Positions 9,073-17,934 of a stretch of 64,000 nucleotides of DNA are shown here, one piece after another; the stretch's first letter is position 1; each line of letters opens with the position of its first letter. A model generated the notes under the pieces. The model did not search any database, was not told where the DNA came from, and saw only the letters and a list, made by a program, of their open reading frames with translations. Origin of the DNA: Shewanella sp. UCD-KL21 (GTDB taxonomy: Bacteria > Pseudomonadota > Gammaproteobacteria > Enterobacterales > Shewanellaceae); NCBI RefSeq assembly GCF_001957135.1, contig NZ_MPHK01000008.1:124001-188000 (forward strand). Reading direction: 5' to 3'. A program made the position numbers and the translations under genes.

Positions 9073-10919
9073 TACAAATCCGTCCCCATGGTTAAATGAA
9101 TTCGCCAAGATCTATCGACCGTTTCTGTTTCTTTCAAGCCGACACCTAAATCAAATCTAATGGGCCCGATAGGGGAGATCCAGTGAACGCCGCCGCCGAC
9201 GGAGGCGATAGGTTCAAATGTTTCTGTATCAAAAGCGTTACCCGCATCCACAAAGCTGGCAAGTCGCCATGTGTCAGTTAAATAAAATTGATACTCTAAA
9301 CTGCCCACCATCAGATAACGACCGCCGACAACCTGACGTGAGGTGCTGCCGTCTTCGTTGGTGTATTCAATGAATGGCCCTAGCTCTTGGTAGCCATAAC
9401 CGCGAATACTCTGATCGCCACCGGTAAAATAACGCAGCGACGGTGATATTTGGGCGATATTGTCACTGTCAGCAATGTTGGCGCCTAAGTCGAGCCTTGC
9501 CACAAAACGATGCCGCTCGAAAAAGGTATCAATCCATTTAAAGTTAGCTTCAAATTTTAACAGTCTAATTTCAGAGCCTAAATTGGGGTCACCATATTGC
9601 ATACTGTAAATATGACGGTAGCCCGACTTGGGGTCTAAGGTATTATCACCGCGAACAGTTTTGCCAATACCAAAGCCTGCAAGAAGGAATTTTGAATCGT
9701 AATCAATATTGGATTGATTATAAAGCTCTTGGCTATATTCAAGTGAATAACCAAATAGCCATTGATCGGCTAGGGTTTGTTGTCTGATCACCCCGAGTAA
9801 ACGTTTCTCTGACTCTAATTGGCCGGTGTAATCGTAGCTTCTATCTTCTTCATTATAATCTTGGGTAACGCCATATTTATCCCGCAGTAAGCCAATCTTA
9901 AATTGTAGCTGATCATCTAACGGGTGCTGTAACGGAATCGTATAGGTGGTTAAAAACTTAGGCCTGTCAGGTGACCATTCCATGGTGGTTTCTTGAGTAT
10001 GGCCATAGCTGTTAATTTGCGGCATCCGCCAAGTGAGCCTGACCCTTGGCTCAATGGTTTTTTCGGCATTGGTGCCAATATCGGCACCCAAACCTAATTC
10101 AAATGAGTGTGTTGGTCTTGGGCTTAAGTCAACTCTGATGGGGACATCGACTTCGGTCATGGCGTCAACTTGTGGTAATACTTTGATATTACTAAAGTAG
10201 CCGGTATCGATAAGATTGCGGTTCAATCGATTTAATCGCCGGGTTGAATAATTTGAATTTGGTTCAAACGGGATGAGTTTTTTCATGAACTCATCATTGA
10301 GAGTATGACCATGAAACTCGACGTTACCCAGTTGATAGCGCCTACCTGAGTCATAATGCAAGTGGATTTTAGCGGTATTCACATCGCGATTAACCACCAC
10401 TTCAGCCCGTGAGAATTTGCCATCGAAGTAGCCTCTGGCCATGGCTAATGTAACCAGCTGATTTTTTAACTCTTGATATACGCCGTGATCTAATACATCG
10501 CCAGGTTTGATAGTTAACTGATCAAGCCAACGATTAAAGCTGTTATCTTCAATCATTTGCTCACTGAATTTAATGTCTATCCACTGGACAATGGTAGGCG
10601 CACCTTCATCGATATCGATGTTAAGTTTCCAAGGGCCTTTGGCCGCTTCTTCAACGTTAATCGATACTTTTGCGTGATAATGGCCGATGGATTCCAGCGC
10701 GGCGTTAACATTGTCTTCTACAGTAAATAAATAGGCTCGGCGCTGTACTTCAGAATCAGGATTATTGCCTAAATGCGCTTGGATATTTTTGGTTAACCGT
10801 TTTGATGCGCCCGTTACCTTGACCCTTAACCAGTCATCTTTTGCCCAAGCGAGATTGGGAACCATCATGACAATGGCAACAAAAGTGATAACGCAAAATT
10901 GAAAAAATTTGAATAACAA
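9072..10919 (-). CDS. tamA: TamA: Omp85-family outer-membrane assembly protein
   Basis: The 615-residue product has a signal peptide ending NLAWA, three POTRA-like segments (about 30-270) and a C-terminal Omp85 beta-barrel. Barrel motifs are visible, including LRYFTGGDQSIRGYGYQELGP (the RGY lid-lock motif) and the terminal GPIRFDLGVGLKE and RIHLTMGTDL. TamA pairs with TamB, encoded directly downstream with overlapping stop and start codons, so the two are translationally coupled. The start is a TTG at 10919. An in-frame TAA lies directly before it, and the next ATG in frame would remove most of the signal peptide, so the unusual start looks real unless there is a sequence error. The ribosome site in front is weak, which suggests low expression. 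Confidence 0.93.
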   Translation of the reverse strand: MLFKFFQFCVITFVAIVMMVPNLAWAKDDWLRVKVTGASKRLTKNIQAHLGNNPDSEVQRRAYLFTVEDNVNAALESIGHYHAKVSINVEEAAKGPWKLNIDIDEGAPTIVQWIDIKFSEQMIEDNSFNRWLDQLTIKPGDVLDHGVYQELKNQLVTLAMARGYFDGKFSRAEVVVNRDVNTAKIHLHYDSGRRYQLGNVEFHGHTLNDEFMKKLIPFEPNSNYSTRRLNRLNRNLIDTGYFSNIKVLPQVDAMTEVDVPIRVDLSPRPTHSFELGLGADIGTNAEKTIEPRVRLTWRMPQINSYGHTQETTMEWSPDRPKFLTTYTIPLQHPLDDQLQFKIGLLRDKYGVTQDYNEEDRSYDYTGQLESEKRLLGVIRQQTLADQWLFGYSLEYSQELYNQSNIDYDSKFLLAGFGIGKTVRGDNTLDPKSGYRHIYSMQYGDPNLGSEIRLLKFEANFKWIDTFFERHRFVARLDLGANIADSDNIAQISPSLRYFTGGDQSIRGYGYQELGPFIEYTNEDGSTSRQVVGGRYLMVGSLEYQFYLTDTWRLASFVDAGNAFDTETFEPIASVGGGVHWISPIGPIRFDLGVGLKETETVDRSWRIHLTMGTDL

Positions 10920-11088
10920 TTATAGAATGCTTATAAAGGCCATAAACTCATACTATATTGTCGCTAGAATATGTGAAACAGGCAAGTTGTGGAGTGAAAT
11001 TAACTATTGGAAGCTATAGAAACAATCGCAGTATTTGGCAGTTAGCTTAAAAACAATACTTTTAATTACTTAGATAGAAGATATTTGG

Positions 11089-11199
11089 ATGCTAGCCATG
11101 TTAGTTGCTATGTTGTTAGTTGTACTTGGAAAGTATCGTTTATTTATATCTAGAGATGCCGCAGCAACGGGTGTCATTGGCGACTCATATCCCCTATAA
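11089..11199 (+). CDS. Possible 36-residue membrane microprotein
   Basis: This is a short reading frame in the gap between tamA and the DUF1275 gene. It begins MLAMLVAMLLVVLGKYRLF, a strongly hydrophobic stretch followed by basic residues, as in single-span small membrane proteins, and ends at TAA 11197. A purine-rich AGAAG lies about 11 bases upstream of the start codon. I know no family for it. It may be chance coding, or a remnant; the rest of this 449-base gap shows nothing else I can name. Confidence 0.2.
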   Translation: MLAMLVAMLLVVLGKYRLFISRDAAATGVIGDSYPL

Positions 11200-11368
11200 A
11201 ATAGCGAATAATGTTAGTGAACAAGACAAAAAAGCAGACTCAAATATGTTTTGTAATCGTCATGGTCTTATCTGCGGTAATCACAACAATGGCACTTTAT
11301 TTTTAGATGAAGCGGCTTAATTTAAAGTAAATAATACCTTCATTAATCTAAACGATTTAAGGATTTCT

Positions 11369-12052
11369 GTGATTTCAAAATTACCTCGTTGGGTGGAATA
11401 TGGCGCATTTGTGCTGGCATTGGTGGCAGGATTTATTAATTCGGTTGGTTTTTTGGGCTTTAGCCATCAATCGATTTCGCATCTATCCGGCATAGCGACC
11501 ATGATTGGTACTTCAATTGCTGATGCTTCCTTTATCAGCACTTTGCACTTACTGGGGGTGATACTTAGCTTTTTAGCGGGTTCAACCTTATCGGGATTTT
11601 TTCTACGTGGTGGCGCTTTAAGATTAGGCCGAAATTACAGTCGACTTCTGTTGCTGGAGGCGTTATTTATTTTAGGCGCCATTTATTTTTTAACAAAGGA
11701 TGCCTTGTTTGGTCACTATTTAGCATCGGCGGCTTGCGGATTACAAAATGCCCTAGTGACGACTTTTAGTGGCGCTGTAGTGAGAACGACCCATGTTACT
11801 GGTATTTTCACTGACTTAGGTTTGATGATCGGGGCAAGGTTAAGGGGTGAGGCATTTGATAAGCGTAAAGCGCTATTGTTTATGTTAATCATATCAGGGT
11901 TTATTCTGGGTGGTGTGTTCGGCACATTTGCTTATAGTGCCTTGATGTTTGAAGCCCTATTTATACCAGCGGCTATTTGTTTAGTCTTGGCTGTTGCCTA
12001 CTCAATCTTTAATGCCAAAGCTGGCAAACAGCATTCACAACATGAATTGTAA
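11369..12052 (+). CDS. DUF1275 (YoaK-like) integral membrane protein
   Basis: 227 residues with about six hydrophobic membrane segments. The DUF1275 hallmarks are present: an N-terminal FINSVGFLGF followed by SHLSGIATMIG, and later CGLQNALVTTFSGAVVRTTHVTG followed by FTDLG. The family is widespread, with no firmly known function; a carrier role is often guessed. The start is a GTG at 11369 with TAAGGA seven to twelve bases upstream. It is the first plus-strand gene after the tamAB operon and stands alone. Confidence 0.85.
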   Translation: MISKLPRWVEYGAFVLALVAGFINSVGFLGFSHQSISHLSGIATMIGTSIADASFISTLHLLGVILSFLAGSTLSGFFLRGGALRLGRNYSRLLLLEALFILGAIYFLTKDALFGHYLASAACGLQNALVTTFSGAVVRTTHVTGIFTDLGLMIGARLRGEAFDKRKALLFMLIISGFILGGVFGTFAYSALMFEALFIPAAICLVLAVAYSIFNAKAGKQHSQHEL

Positions 12053-12287
12053 AATAGGATATTGAGCCATAAATTACATTACCAGCGAGATCCATGGGTT
12101 GTCAGCGAAGTTGATAATCGTGCTAGCACTTAAGGGATTATAATTATGGCTTAGTCACTATCATTATCTCAAACTGATGAGTTGCAGCTTTGATTAATAT
12201 TACTTTTCCCATAGAATCAATTCAATTAGAGCATCATTCAGCGCTATAACTTAGCCTATAAGCCCCTTGATAAATATGAGAATAACA

Positions 12288-13316
12288 ATGAATAAATTAA
12301 CCATGTTGTCATGTATAACCTTGCTGGTTTCGTCTTTTGGCAGTGTTGCCAATGACAAGCCGTTTGCTATTGCGATACATGGCGGTGCAGGCACGATAAA
12401 GGCCAGTAGTTTTACCCCTGAACAAGAACAAGCCTATCGCGCTAAATTAAAAGAGGCCGTTGATACAGGTTATGTGGTGTTAGAAAAGGGCGGTTCAAGC
12501 CTTGAAGCCGTTACCAAAGCGATCAATATTTTAGAGGATTCGCCATACTTTAATGCTGGAAAAGGGGCGGTTTATACCCACAATGAACAGCACGAAATGG
12601 ACGCCTCTATTATGGATGGTAAAACCATGAATGCAGGCGCTGTATCGGGTGTTAAGCACGTTAAAAGCCCCATCGATTTGGCGCGTTTGGTGATGGATAA
12701 ATCAGTACATGTGATGCTCTATGGCGAAGGGGCAGAAGAGTTTGCCTTAAGCCAAGGGGTGCCGCTGGTTGCTAATGAGACTTTTAATACTCAACACCGT
12801 TATGAATCATTGCAACGGGCTAAAGCAAAAATGGAGCAAGCTAAGGCAGACAATAAAGACTATATAGCATCTCATAATGCACTTGATGCCGAATTTAAAG
12901 TGGGCACAGTGGGCGCGGTAGCGCTGGATAAAAGTGGCAATATTAGTGCGGGTACATCAACAGGCGGCATGACCAATAAGCGTTATGGTCGTATTGGTGA
13001 TGCACCTATTATTGGCGCAGGCACTTATGCTGAAAATGGCGTCTGTGCAGTTTCAGCAACCGGCCATGGCGAATTTTTTATACGCTACCATGTGGCAGGT
13101 GATATTTGCGCCAAAGTGAAATACCAAAGTAAATCCATTATTCAAGCTGCTGATGAAGTGATTAATCAACGGCTTATTACTGCTGGTGGCACCGGCGGGG
13201 TTATCGCCATTGATCATCGCGGCAATATTGCCACACCATTTAATACTGAAGGTATGTACCGTGCGACCCGTAAAAAGGGTGAACAAGCCCAAGTGATGAT
13301 CTGGCGCGATAAATAG
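12288..13316 (+). CDS. Exported isoaspartyl peptidase / L-asparaginase (Ntn-hydrolase)
   Basis: About 342 residues from the ATG at 12288; an ATG at 12276 and a TTG at 12267 are possible alternatives. The N-terminus MNKLTMLSCITLLVSS to VAND is a signal peptide, so the enzyme probably acts in the periplasm. The plant-type asparaginase pattern follows: IAIHGGAGT, then YFNAGKGAVYT, MDASIMDG, and the autocleavage site FKVGTVGAVALD, whose Thr (about 207) becomes the N-terminal nucleophile. GTSTGGMTNKRYGRIGDAPIIGAGTYA completes the active site. The enzyme removes isoaspartyl residues from peptides and hydrolyses asparagine. It stands alone, with no clear operon partner. Confidence 0.92.
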   Translation: MNKLTMLSCITLLVSSFGSVANDKPFAIAIHGGAGTIKASSFTPEQEQAYRAKLKEAVDTGYVVLEKGGSSLEAVTKAINILEDSPYFNAGKGAVYTHNEQHEMDASIMDGKTMNAGAVSGVKHVKSPIDLARLVMDKSVHVMLYGEGAEEFALSQGVPLVANETFNTQHRYESLQRAKAKMEQAKADNKDYIASHNALDAEFKVGTVGAVALDKSGNISAGTSTGGMTNKRYGRIGDAPIIGAGTYAENGVCAVSATGHGEFFIRYHVAGDICAKVKYQSKSIIQAADEVINQRLITAGGTGGVIAIDHRGNIATPFNTEGMYRATRKKGEQAQVMIWRDK

Positions 13317-13705
13317 TCGCTTAGGCTCAAGCATTCGCTTGGTGCCTGTTGATTTCAAGCCTTGTTTATTTCAAGTTTGTTTATTATAAGTATTATTTAT
13401 TTAAAAGCTTAACCTAGTGATGCTTTTGCTTAATCAGCAGTCTGCCTCGTCATGGCGTTTTATTCTTATTGCCGTTCAGGTTTTGGATGGTAAATTCTGG
13501 ATATTGTCTGTATTTCAAAAGGTTAATTTATTTCGGCTTTTTATCATCAACAAGTAATATAGATTAAATGCTGCGTGACAAGTACGAACTTGAAGTGGGT
13601 ACACTTTACACTTAAGCTTTATAAGCTTGATTGAGTATCGAGCTGTTTCTTTATTTTTCACGGTGGAATTGAATGACTGTAACTGTGGCTTGGGTAAAAA
13701 AGACT

Positions 13706-13725
13706 GTCCGACTGATAGTGGGACG
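13706..13725 (+). other. Hairpin in the leader of the kinase-like gene
   Basis: GTCCGACT and AGTGGGAC flank GAT and can pair with one internal mismatch. The surrounding 13317-13803 gap holds AT-rich DNA with no gene that I can support. The hairpin lies about 80 bases before the start codon and may be part of the messenger leader. Confidence 0.3.
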
Positions 13726-13803
13726 CAGGGAGTGAGTGACGCAATAATAAGGATTTAAGTTGCGATTTTTGGACCTTAAGGATTATTAAAAGGAAGTAGT
13801 TAT

Positions 13804-14397
13804 ATGAAAGCAGTTAAAGATGGTGTTTACGAAACGTCAAAAATGAAAGTTGTGATTGAAGCTAGCTCTGTCATTAAAACATTTAAAAAGGTGAAGGATT
13901 ACAACAGGCGCTACTCAAGAGAAAAAATAGCCTTGCAACGATTAACCGGGCTCGATAATTTTCCCAAATTGCTACATTTTGACGATAAAAATACCACATT
14001 AACAATGAGTCGTTTAAAAGGTACTGCACCAGAAACCTTATCTGTTGAACAAACTATGATTTTACGTAGCATATTCAGCAATATGCTAGCTCAGGGGGTT
14101 GCGCGCCATGCAATGCCTATACGTGATTTACTAGCAGAAAATGACCAAGAACTAGCCATGGTTGATTTTGAAAGAGTAACGTTACGCAGTTTTGAGTGGT
14201 CGCCAATTTGGTTGATTGCCAAAAAGGTCAGCAATTACAATTTATATCGTTTAATACGAACCTATCAGCCACTGCAGTTATCTGAACAAGAACAAGTTTA
14301 TCTAGCAAAAGCAGACACTATTCGTGATTACTTAATGAAGCTAAAACCATTAAAGGTAAAGCTAAAAAACATGTTTAAAAGCCGCAGTAATGAGTAA
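13804..14397 (+). CDS. Small kinase-like (LPS-kinase/YrbL-like fold) protein
   Basis: 197 residues. Reduced protein-kinase-like features are visible: VIKTFKK as the candidate ATP-binding Lys strand, YSREKIALQRL with a candidate helix-C Glu, FPKLLHFDDKNTTLTMSRLKG for the hinge region, ARHAMPIRDLLAEN where a catalytic loop is expected, and LAMVDFERV as the DFG equivalent. The loop lacks a normal HRD or HGD, having HAMPIRD instead, so catalysis is uncertain. The C-terminus is very basic (KLKPLKVKLKNMFKSRS). Such small kinases often act on lipopolysaccharide core sugars or are regulatory; here the substrate is unknown. AAAAGGAAG upstream supports the start. It is preceded by a gene-free stretch of nearly 490 bases. 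Confidence 0.6.
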   Translation: MKAVKDGVYETSKMKVVIEASSVIKTFKKVKDYNRRYSREKIALQRLTGLDNFPKLLHFDDKNTTLTMSRLKGTAPETLSVEQTMILRSIFSNMLAQGVARHAMPIRDLLAENDQELAMVDFERVTLRSFEWSPIWLIAKKVSNYNLYRLIRTYQPLQLSEQEQVYLAKADTIRDYLMKLKPLKVKLKNMFKSRSNE

Positions 14398-14477
14398 GTA
14401 TTAACTTGCCCCGTGATATAGCGATTTATGCCAAGCTTTAGGTTTAATAATAGCGTGTCAGCAATAGAGGAGTCATC

Positions 14478-14879
14478 ATGTCAGGTATGACAGAATTAAA
14501 TGCACTATTAAAGTCTATGGAGCCACAATTACTCTCACCAGAGTTTGTGTTTTGTACGGTTTCAGGTGTGTTAGCTGATTATATCTGCCTTAATCCAGTG
14601 GCGACATTTTGTGAGGCAGAAGGATTAACGTTAGTGTTAGAAAAAACTGCTGCCCAGCAAGCGGGTTTAGCATTTGAAGGCGCATTTCGCCAAATCACTT
14701 TAACGGTGCATTCCAGTCTTGAAGCGGTAGGGTTAACCGCGGCGATATCAGCCAAATTAACGGCTTATGGTATTAGTGCTAACGTTATAGCGGCTTATTA
14801 TCACGACCATATCTTTGTACCATCAGCTAAGGCCGAGCTAGCGCTTTCAGCGTTAAAAGAGTTTAGCGCAGTCACTTAA
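14478..14879 (+). CDS. ACT-domain protein (paired ACT_3/ACT_7 type)
   Basis: 133 residues in two ACT-like halves. The first holds the stretch PEFVFCTVSGVLADYICLNPVATFCEAEGLTLVLEK in parts; the second holds RQITLTVHSSLEAVGLTAAISAKLTAYGISANVIAAYYHDHIFVP, ending with the characteristic YYHDHIFVP. ACT domains bind amino acids and usually regulate enzymes; stand-alone forms of this type have no assigned partner. AGAGGAG upstream of the ATG is a good ribosome site. It follows the kinase-like gene by 80 bases and may be co-transcribed. A degenerate 18-bp tandem repeat lies shortly downstream. Confidence 0.85.
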   Translation: MSGMTELNALLKSMEPQLLSPEFVFCTVSGVLADYICLNPVATFCEAEGLTLVLEKTAAQQAGLAFEGAFRQITLTVHSSLEAVGLTAAISAKLTAYGISANVIAAYYHDHIFVPSAKAELALSALKEFSAVT

Positions 14880-14920
14880 AGCAATGCTATCAACTTGCTT
14901 TAAGTGAATAGCTCATCGCT

Positions 14921-14988
14921 ACTATAGTTAACTTAGCTGTAGTATTTAATTTAGCTATAGTATTTAACTTAGCGATAGTACTAAACTG
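14921..14988. repeat. Degenerate 18-bp tandem repeat, about 3.5 copies
   Basis: The unit is close to CTATAGTATTTAACTTAG, with base changes between copies. It lies in the 308-base gap between the ACT gene and the PAS-GGDEF gene. No other feature is evident in this gap. Confidence 0.8.
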
Positions 14989-15187
14989 TCGTGATAGGTT
15001 TTCAACAAACTGCAGCTAAAGTTGCAATTTATGATCTAGCTGCTAATGTTATTTTTCAATATTTGATTGGTATAGACCATAGCTTGAATTGTGATCATTC
15101 GAGCTTTGTTAAAAATGGATGAAGGCTGAGAAGACATCTTGCTTAGACGTTTTATCGCTTGTATTTAACTAAAGGATTAAGGCATTA

Positions 15188-16115
15188 ATGATAGGTAAAG
15201 ACAATAAAATGTCAGGGAATGATTATTTTCTTTTCTTTTTAGAAAGCAGCTCAGATTTTATTTATTTTAAAGACAGGGATTTTCGATTTACCTATGCCAG
15301 CAGACCTTTTCTGGATCTTCTGCAATTAAAAAACCTTGAAGATATTGTCGGAAAATCAGACTTTGATATTTTTGATGAGCAGCATGCCGCTCATTATCGA
15401 CGCGTTGATGAAGAAATATTAGCGGGTAAAGTTATTGATTCATTACAAGAAACTTATTTTGATCAACATGGAAAGCTGTGCTGGATAAGCACCAGCAAAA
15501 CCCCGATTTTTAATGACTCTAACGAAATAATAGGCATGTTTGGTATTAGCCGAGATATCACCCGAATAAAAGAATTAGAAGCGGAAACAACCAAGCTTGC
15601 TCAAACAGATAATTTAACCGGATTATGTAATCGTAACAGCTTTTTACAGCAGTCAATATATACACTCAACGCTTGCCCAGCGTAGCGGGAACCATGCTTA
15701 TTTATTCTTTATTGATGTGGATAGGTTTAAAGGCATCAATGACACCTATGGTCATCCATGTGGCGATGTTATTTTAAAAGAGATAGCGAGTCGCTTGCAG
15801 CTTTCATGTCGAAAATCAGATTGTATTGCGCGATATGGCGGTGATGAATTTTTAATATTGGTGACCGAAAATGATAGTTTTGGCATCCAAACTTTAGCCC
15901 GCAAAATTCATGGGCTCAACAGTGAAACAATTACATACGAACAAACTAGTTTTAATTTGTCATGCAGTATTGGGGTAGCAAAATTCCCAACAGATGCAGA
16001 AGATATAGAAGGTTTAATAAAAGTTGCCGATGATTTGATGTATGAAGCTAAGAAATCTGGAAAAAATCGAACGGTGTTTTCACCTAAAATCGACTTTACT
16101 GCAAATGATAACTAA
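15188..16115 (+). pseudogene. PAS-GGDEF diguanylate cyclase interrupted by a frameshift
   Basis: The first frame (15188-15685) encodes a PAS sensor domain (residues about 10-130: SSDFIYFKDRDFRFTYASRPF to GMFGISRDITRIKELEAE) and the start of a GGDEF domain (TDNLTGLCNRNSFLQQ), then stops at TAG 15683. The rest continues in another frame: from about 15672 one reads LAQRSGNHAYLFFIDVDRFKG, then RKSDCIARYGGDEF and a normal GGDEF ending. The inhibitory RxxD site lies five residues before an intact GGDEF. The two halves fit together at about 15668-15680 with a +1 shift, as if one base had been added. Intact, it would make c-di-GMP under control of the PAS sensor. It could be a true pseudogene, a recent phase change or a sequence error. 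Confidence 0.85.
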
Positions 16116-16149
16116 TGGGACTTTAAAGTTATTGGTTGTTCTACCATAA

Positions 16150-16206
16150 ATAAACGCTTGAAATAAAAGCTTGAAATAGAAAATTAAAAATAAAAGCTTG
16201 AAATAA
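16150..16206. repeat. Degenerate tandem repeat with GCTTGAAATAAAA units
   Basis: GCTTGAAATA recurs at 16156, 16169 and 16196, separated by A-rich spacers. It sits between the broken diguanylate cyclase and a terminator. Confidence 0.7.
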
Positions 16207-16236
16207 CACAGGCAGTCTTTATTAAAACTGAATAAG

Positions 16237-16270
16237 AAAAAGCAGATACCATAAATGAGATCTGCTTTTA
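16237..16270. terminator. Terminator between the GGDEF gene and the MDR oxidoreductase gene
   Basis: AGCAGAT (16241-16247) pairs with ATCTGCT (16260-16266); A-rich and T-rich flanks make it usable from both strands. It lies 25 bases after the minus-strand oxidoreductase stop. Confidence 0.8.
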
Positions 16271-16294
16271 GCTATAACTGACTATTAGTGGTAA

Positions 16295-17422
16295 CTAGCT
16301 TTGAGGTGTAATTAAATACTTCTCTCCGGTCGCTTGTTTTGCATAGCCCGCAATCGTTTTTAAGTTTAATGCCTGCGCTAATGACACTTCATGTGTGTAG
16401 TGGCTAGCAAATGTGGTAGTGATTTCATCAGCAACACGCTTACGCATAGCAACCACAGTTTCAGTGCCTAGTTTACCTAGTGCATTGAATAATAAGAATC
16501 CATTTACACCCCAAGCAAAACCAAAGTTACGATTTAGCGTAATAGGACCACGGTCTAATGCGCCATAAATGTAAACTTGCTTGAAGGTGTCAGAGCCATA
16601 AACGCTGTGCTCTTTCATATCACGAGCGGCAGCCACTTCCATGCAGTTAAGAATATCACTGGTTAATCTACCGCCACCGATAGGATCAAACGCAATTGTG
16701 GCACCAGTTTCAATAATTGCTGCAGTTAAGTCAGCAAGGAAACTATCACTACTTGAGTTAACCACGTATTTTGCACCCATATCACGTAACAGTGTTTCTT
16801 GTTCAGTTTTACGTACGATGTTAATCAAATCCACGCCATCGGCAATACAAATTCGGTTTAACATTTGCCCAAGGTTAGATGCCGCTGCCGCGTGAATGAT
16901 GGCTTTGTGGCCTTCAGCACGCATTGTTGCAACCATGGCTAACGCTGTAAGTGGGTTAACAAAAGAAGATGCGCCTTCTTTTGCCGTGGTGCCTTGTTTT
17001 AATTCTAAGCAGCTGCGCACATTAGCACTTATATATTGACGATAAGTGCCACCACCAATCACAGCAACAGTTTTCCCCATTAATGCTTGTGCAGCAGCGG
17101 ATGAGCCCGCAGCGACAGCGGTTCCAGCACCTTCATTACCAACAGGAATTGCTTTACCAACACGGGTTTTAACTGCAGGCATAAACTTAGCAGGAACAGC
17201 CGCAGTAATGACAGGATTTTGCTCAGTACCTGATTGAGTCGCCGTTGTCATATCCGCTGCGCTGAACAGAACCGCTAAGTCTGAGGGATTTAATGGCGCA
17301 GCTTCAATGCGAATAACAACTTCATCGGCTGATGGCTGTGGCATATCGATATCGCGCAAAGTCAGGGTTAACTTATTGTCTTCGCTGATTGTTGAAGTCA
17401 GTTGGATATTGGTATCTGTCAT
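16295..17422 (-). CDS. Medium-chain (MDR) NAD(P)-dependent oxidoreductase, quinone-oxidoreductase-like
   Basis: About 375 residues from the ATG at 17422, chosen because AGGATC lies 10-15 bases upstream and the family pattern begins right after it; an upstream ATG at 17500 would add a poorly conserved tail. The GroES-like half has VVIRIEAAPLNPSDLAVLF and PVGNEGAGTAVAAG. The nucleotide-binding half has KAIIHAAAASNLGQMLNRICIADGVDLINIVR in parts and IAFDPIGGG. The zinc-ligand Cys/His set of true alcohol dehydrogenases is not evident, which points to the zinc-independent quinone-reductase branch. It is expected to reduce quinones or enones with NAD(P)H in the cytoplasm. It is monocistronic with a terminator behind it. 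Confidence 0.8.
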   Translation of the reverse strand: MTDTNIQLTSTISEDNKLTLTLRDIDMPQPSADEVVIRIEAAPLNPSDLAVLFSAADMTTATQSGTEQNPVITAAVPAKFMPAVKTRVGKAIPVGNEGAGTAVAAGSSAAAQALMGKTVAVIGGGTYRQYISANVRSCLELKQGTTAKEGASSFVNPLTALAMVATMRAEGHKAIIHAAAASNLGQMLNRICIADGVDLINIVRKTEQETLLRDMGAKYVVNSSSDSFLADLTAAIIETGATIAFDPIGGGRLTSDILNCMEVAAARDMKEHSVYGSDTFKQVYIYGALDRGPITLNRNFGFAWGVNGFLLFNALGKLGTETVVAMRKRVADEITTTFASHYTHEVSLAQALNLKTIAGYAKQATGEKYLITPQS

Positions 17423-17657
17423 GTCGTTTTGATCCTGCAAATAATTAAAACTGTTGCGCCCGCAATCTGTTGTATTGGCTGCTTTCATTGTCAACAGCAT
17501 GCAATCTAAGTTGACGCATTATTACTGGTTTTAATTGGCTTATATATAAGGCTAAATGTGTATCACTATTGCTTTAAAGACAATAATGGGGCGAAAGCTC
17601 AGATTTTTTATATGCAGTCTCTATATCAGCAATTCATGCTATGACTGTTAGAGCCAG

Positions 17658-17705
17658 TCAGCGCTTAACTCAGCGCTTAACTTAGCGCTTAACTTAGCGC
17701 TTAAT
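17658..17705. repeat. 12-bp tandem repeat, four copies
   Basis: The unit is TTAGCGCTTAAC (or TCAGCGCTTAAC in the first two copies). It lies in the 512-base gap between the divergent oxidoreductase and CBS genes. Each unit contains the palindrome AGCGCT. The rest of the gap shows nothing I can name. Confidence 0.9.
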
Positions 17706-17934
17706 CGGCCTGATCCATTAACTGCTCCATGCTATTGCCAATTAATTTAAAAGCCCTATTACCGCAATCTAGTTATTCAATCTGCTGATGTTGTTAAATT
17801 TGACTACACTAAATAAGTAAACCGACAAATAGCAGTCACTGACGATATAATTTTAGCCTGTTGATTTTAATGAATTAAGCCTCAGTGGTTCGGTAAAGCG
17901 TAAGCGCATAAAAATGATTTAAGGGGTAAATATT

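Noticed and set aside
11120-11320. 66-codon frame in the tamA upstream gap
   Set aside because: It starts at a TTG without ribosome site and its composition resembles random AT-rich DNA.
13660-13760. c-di-GMP (GEMM) riboswitch, suggested by GTGGGACGCA
   Set aside because: The upstream half of the consensus (GCACAGGGCAAACC-type) and the second helix with its receptor are missing; only a ten-base match remains.
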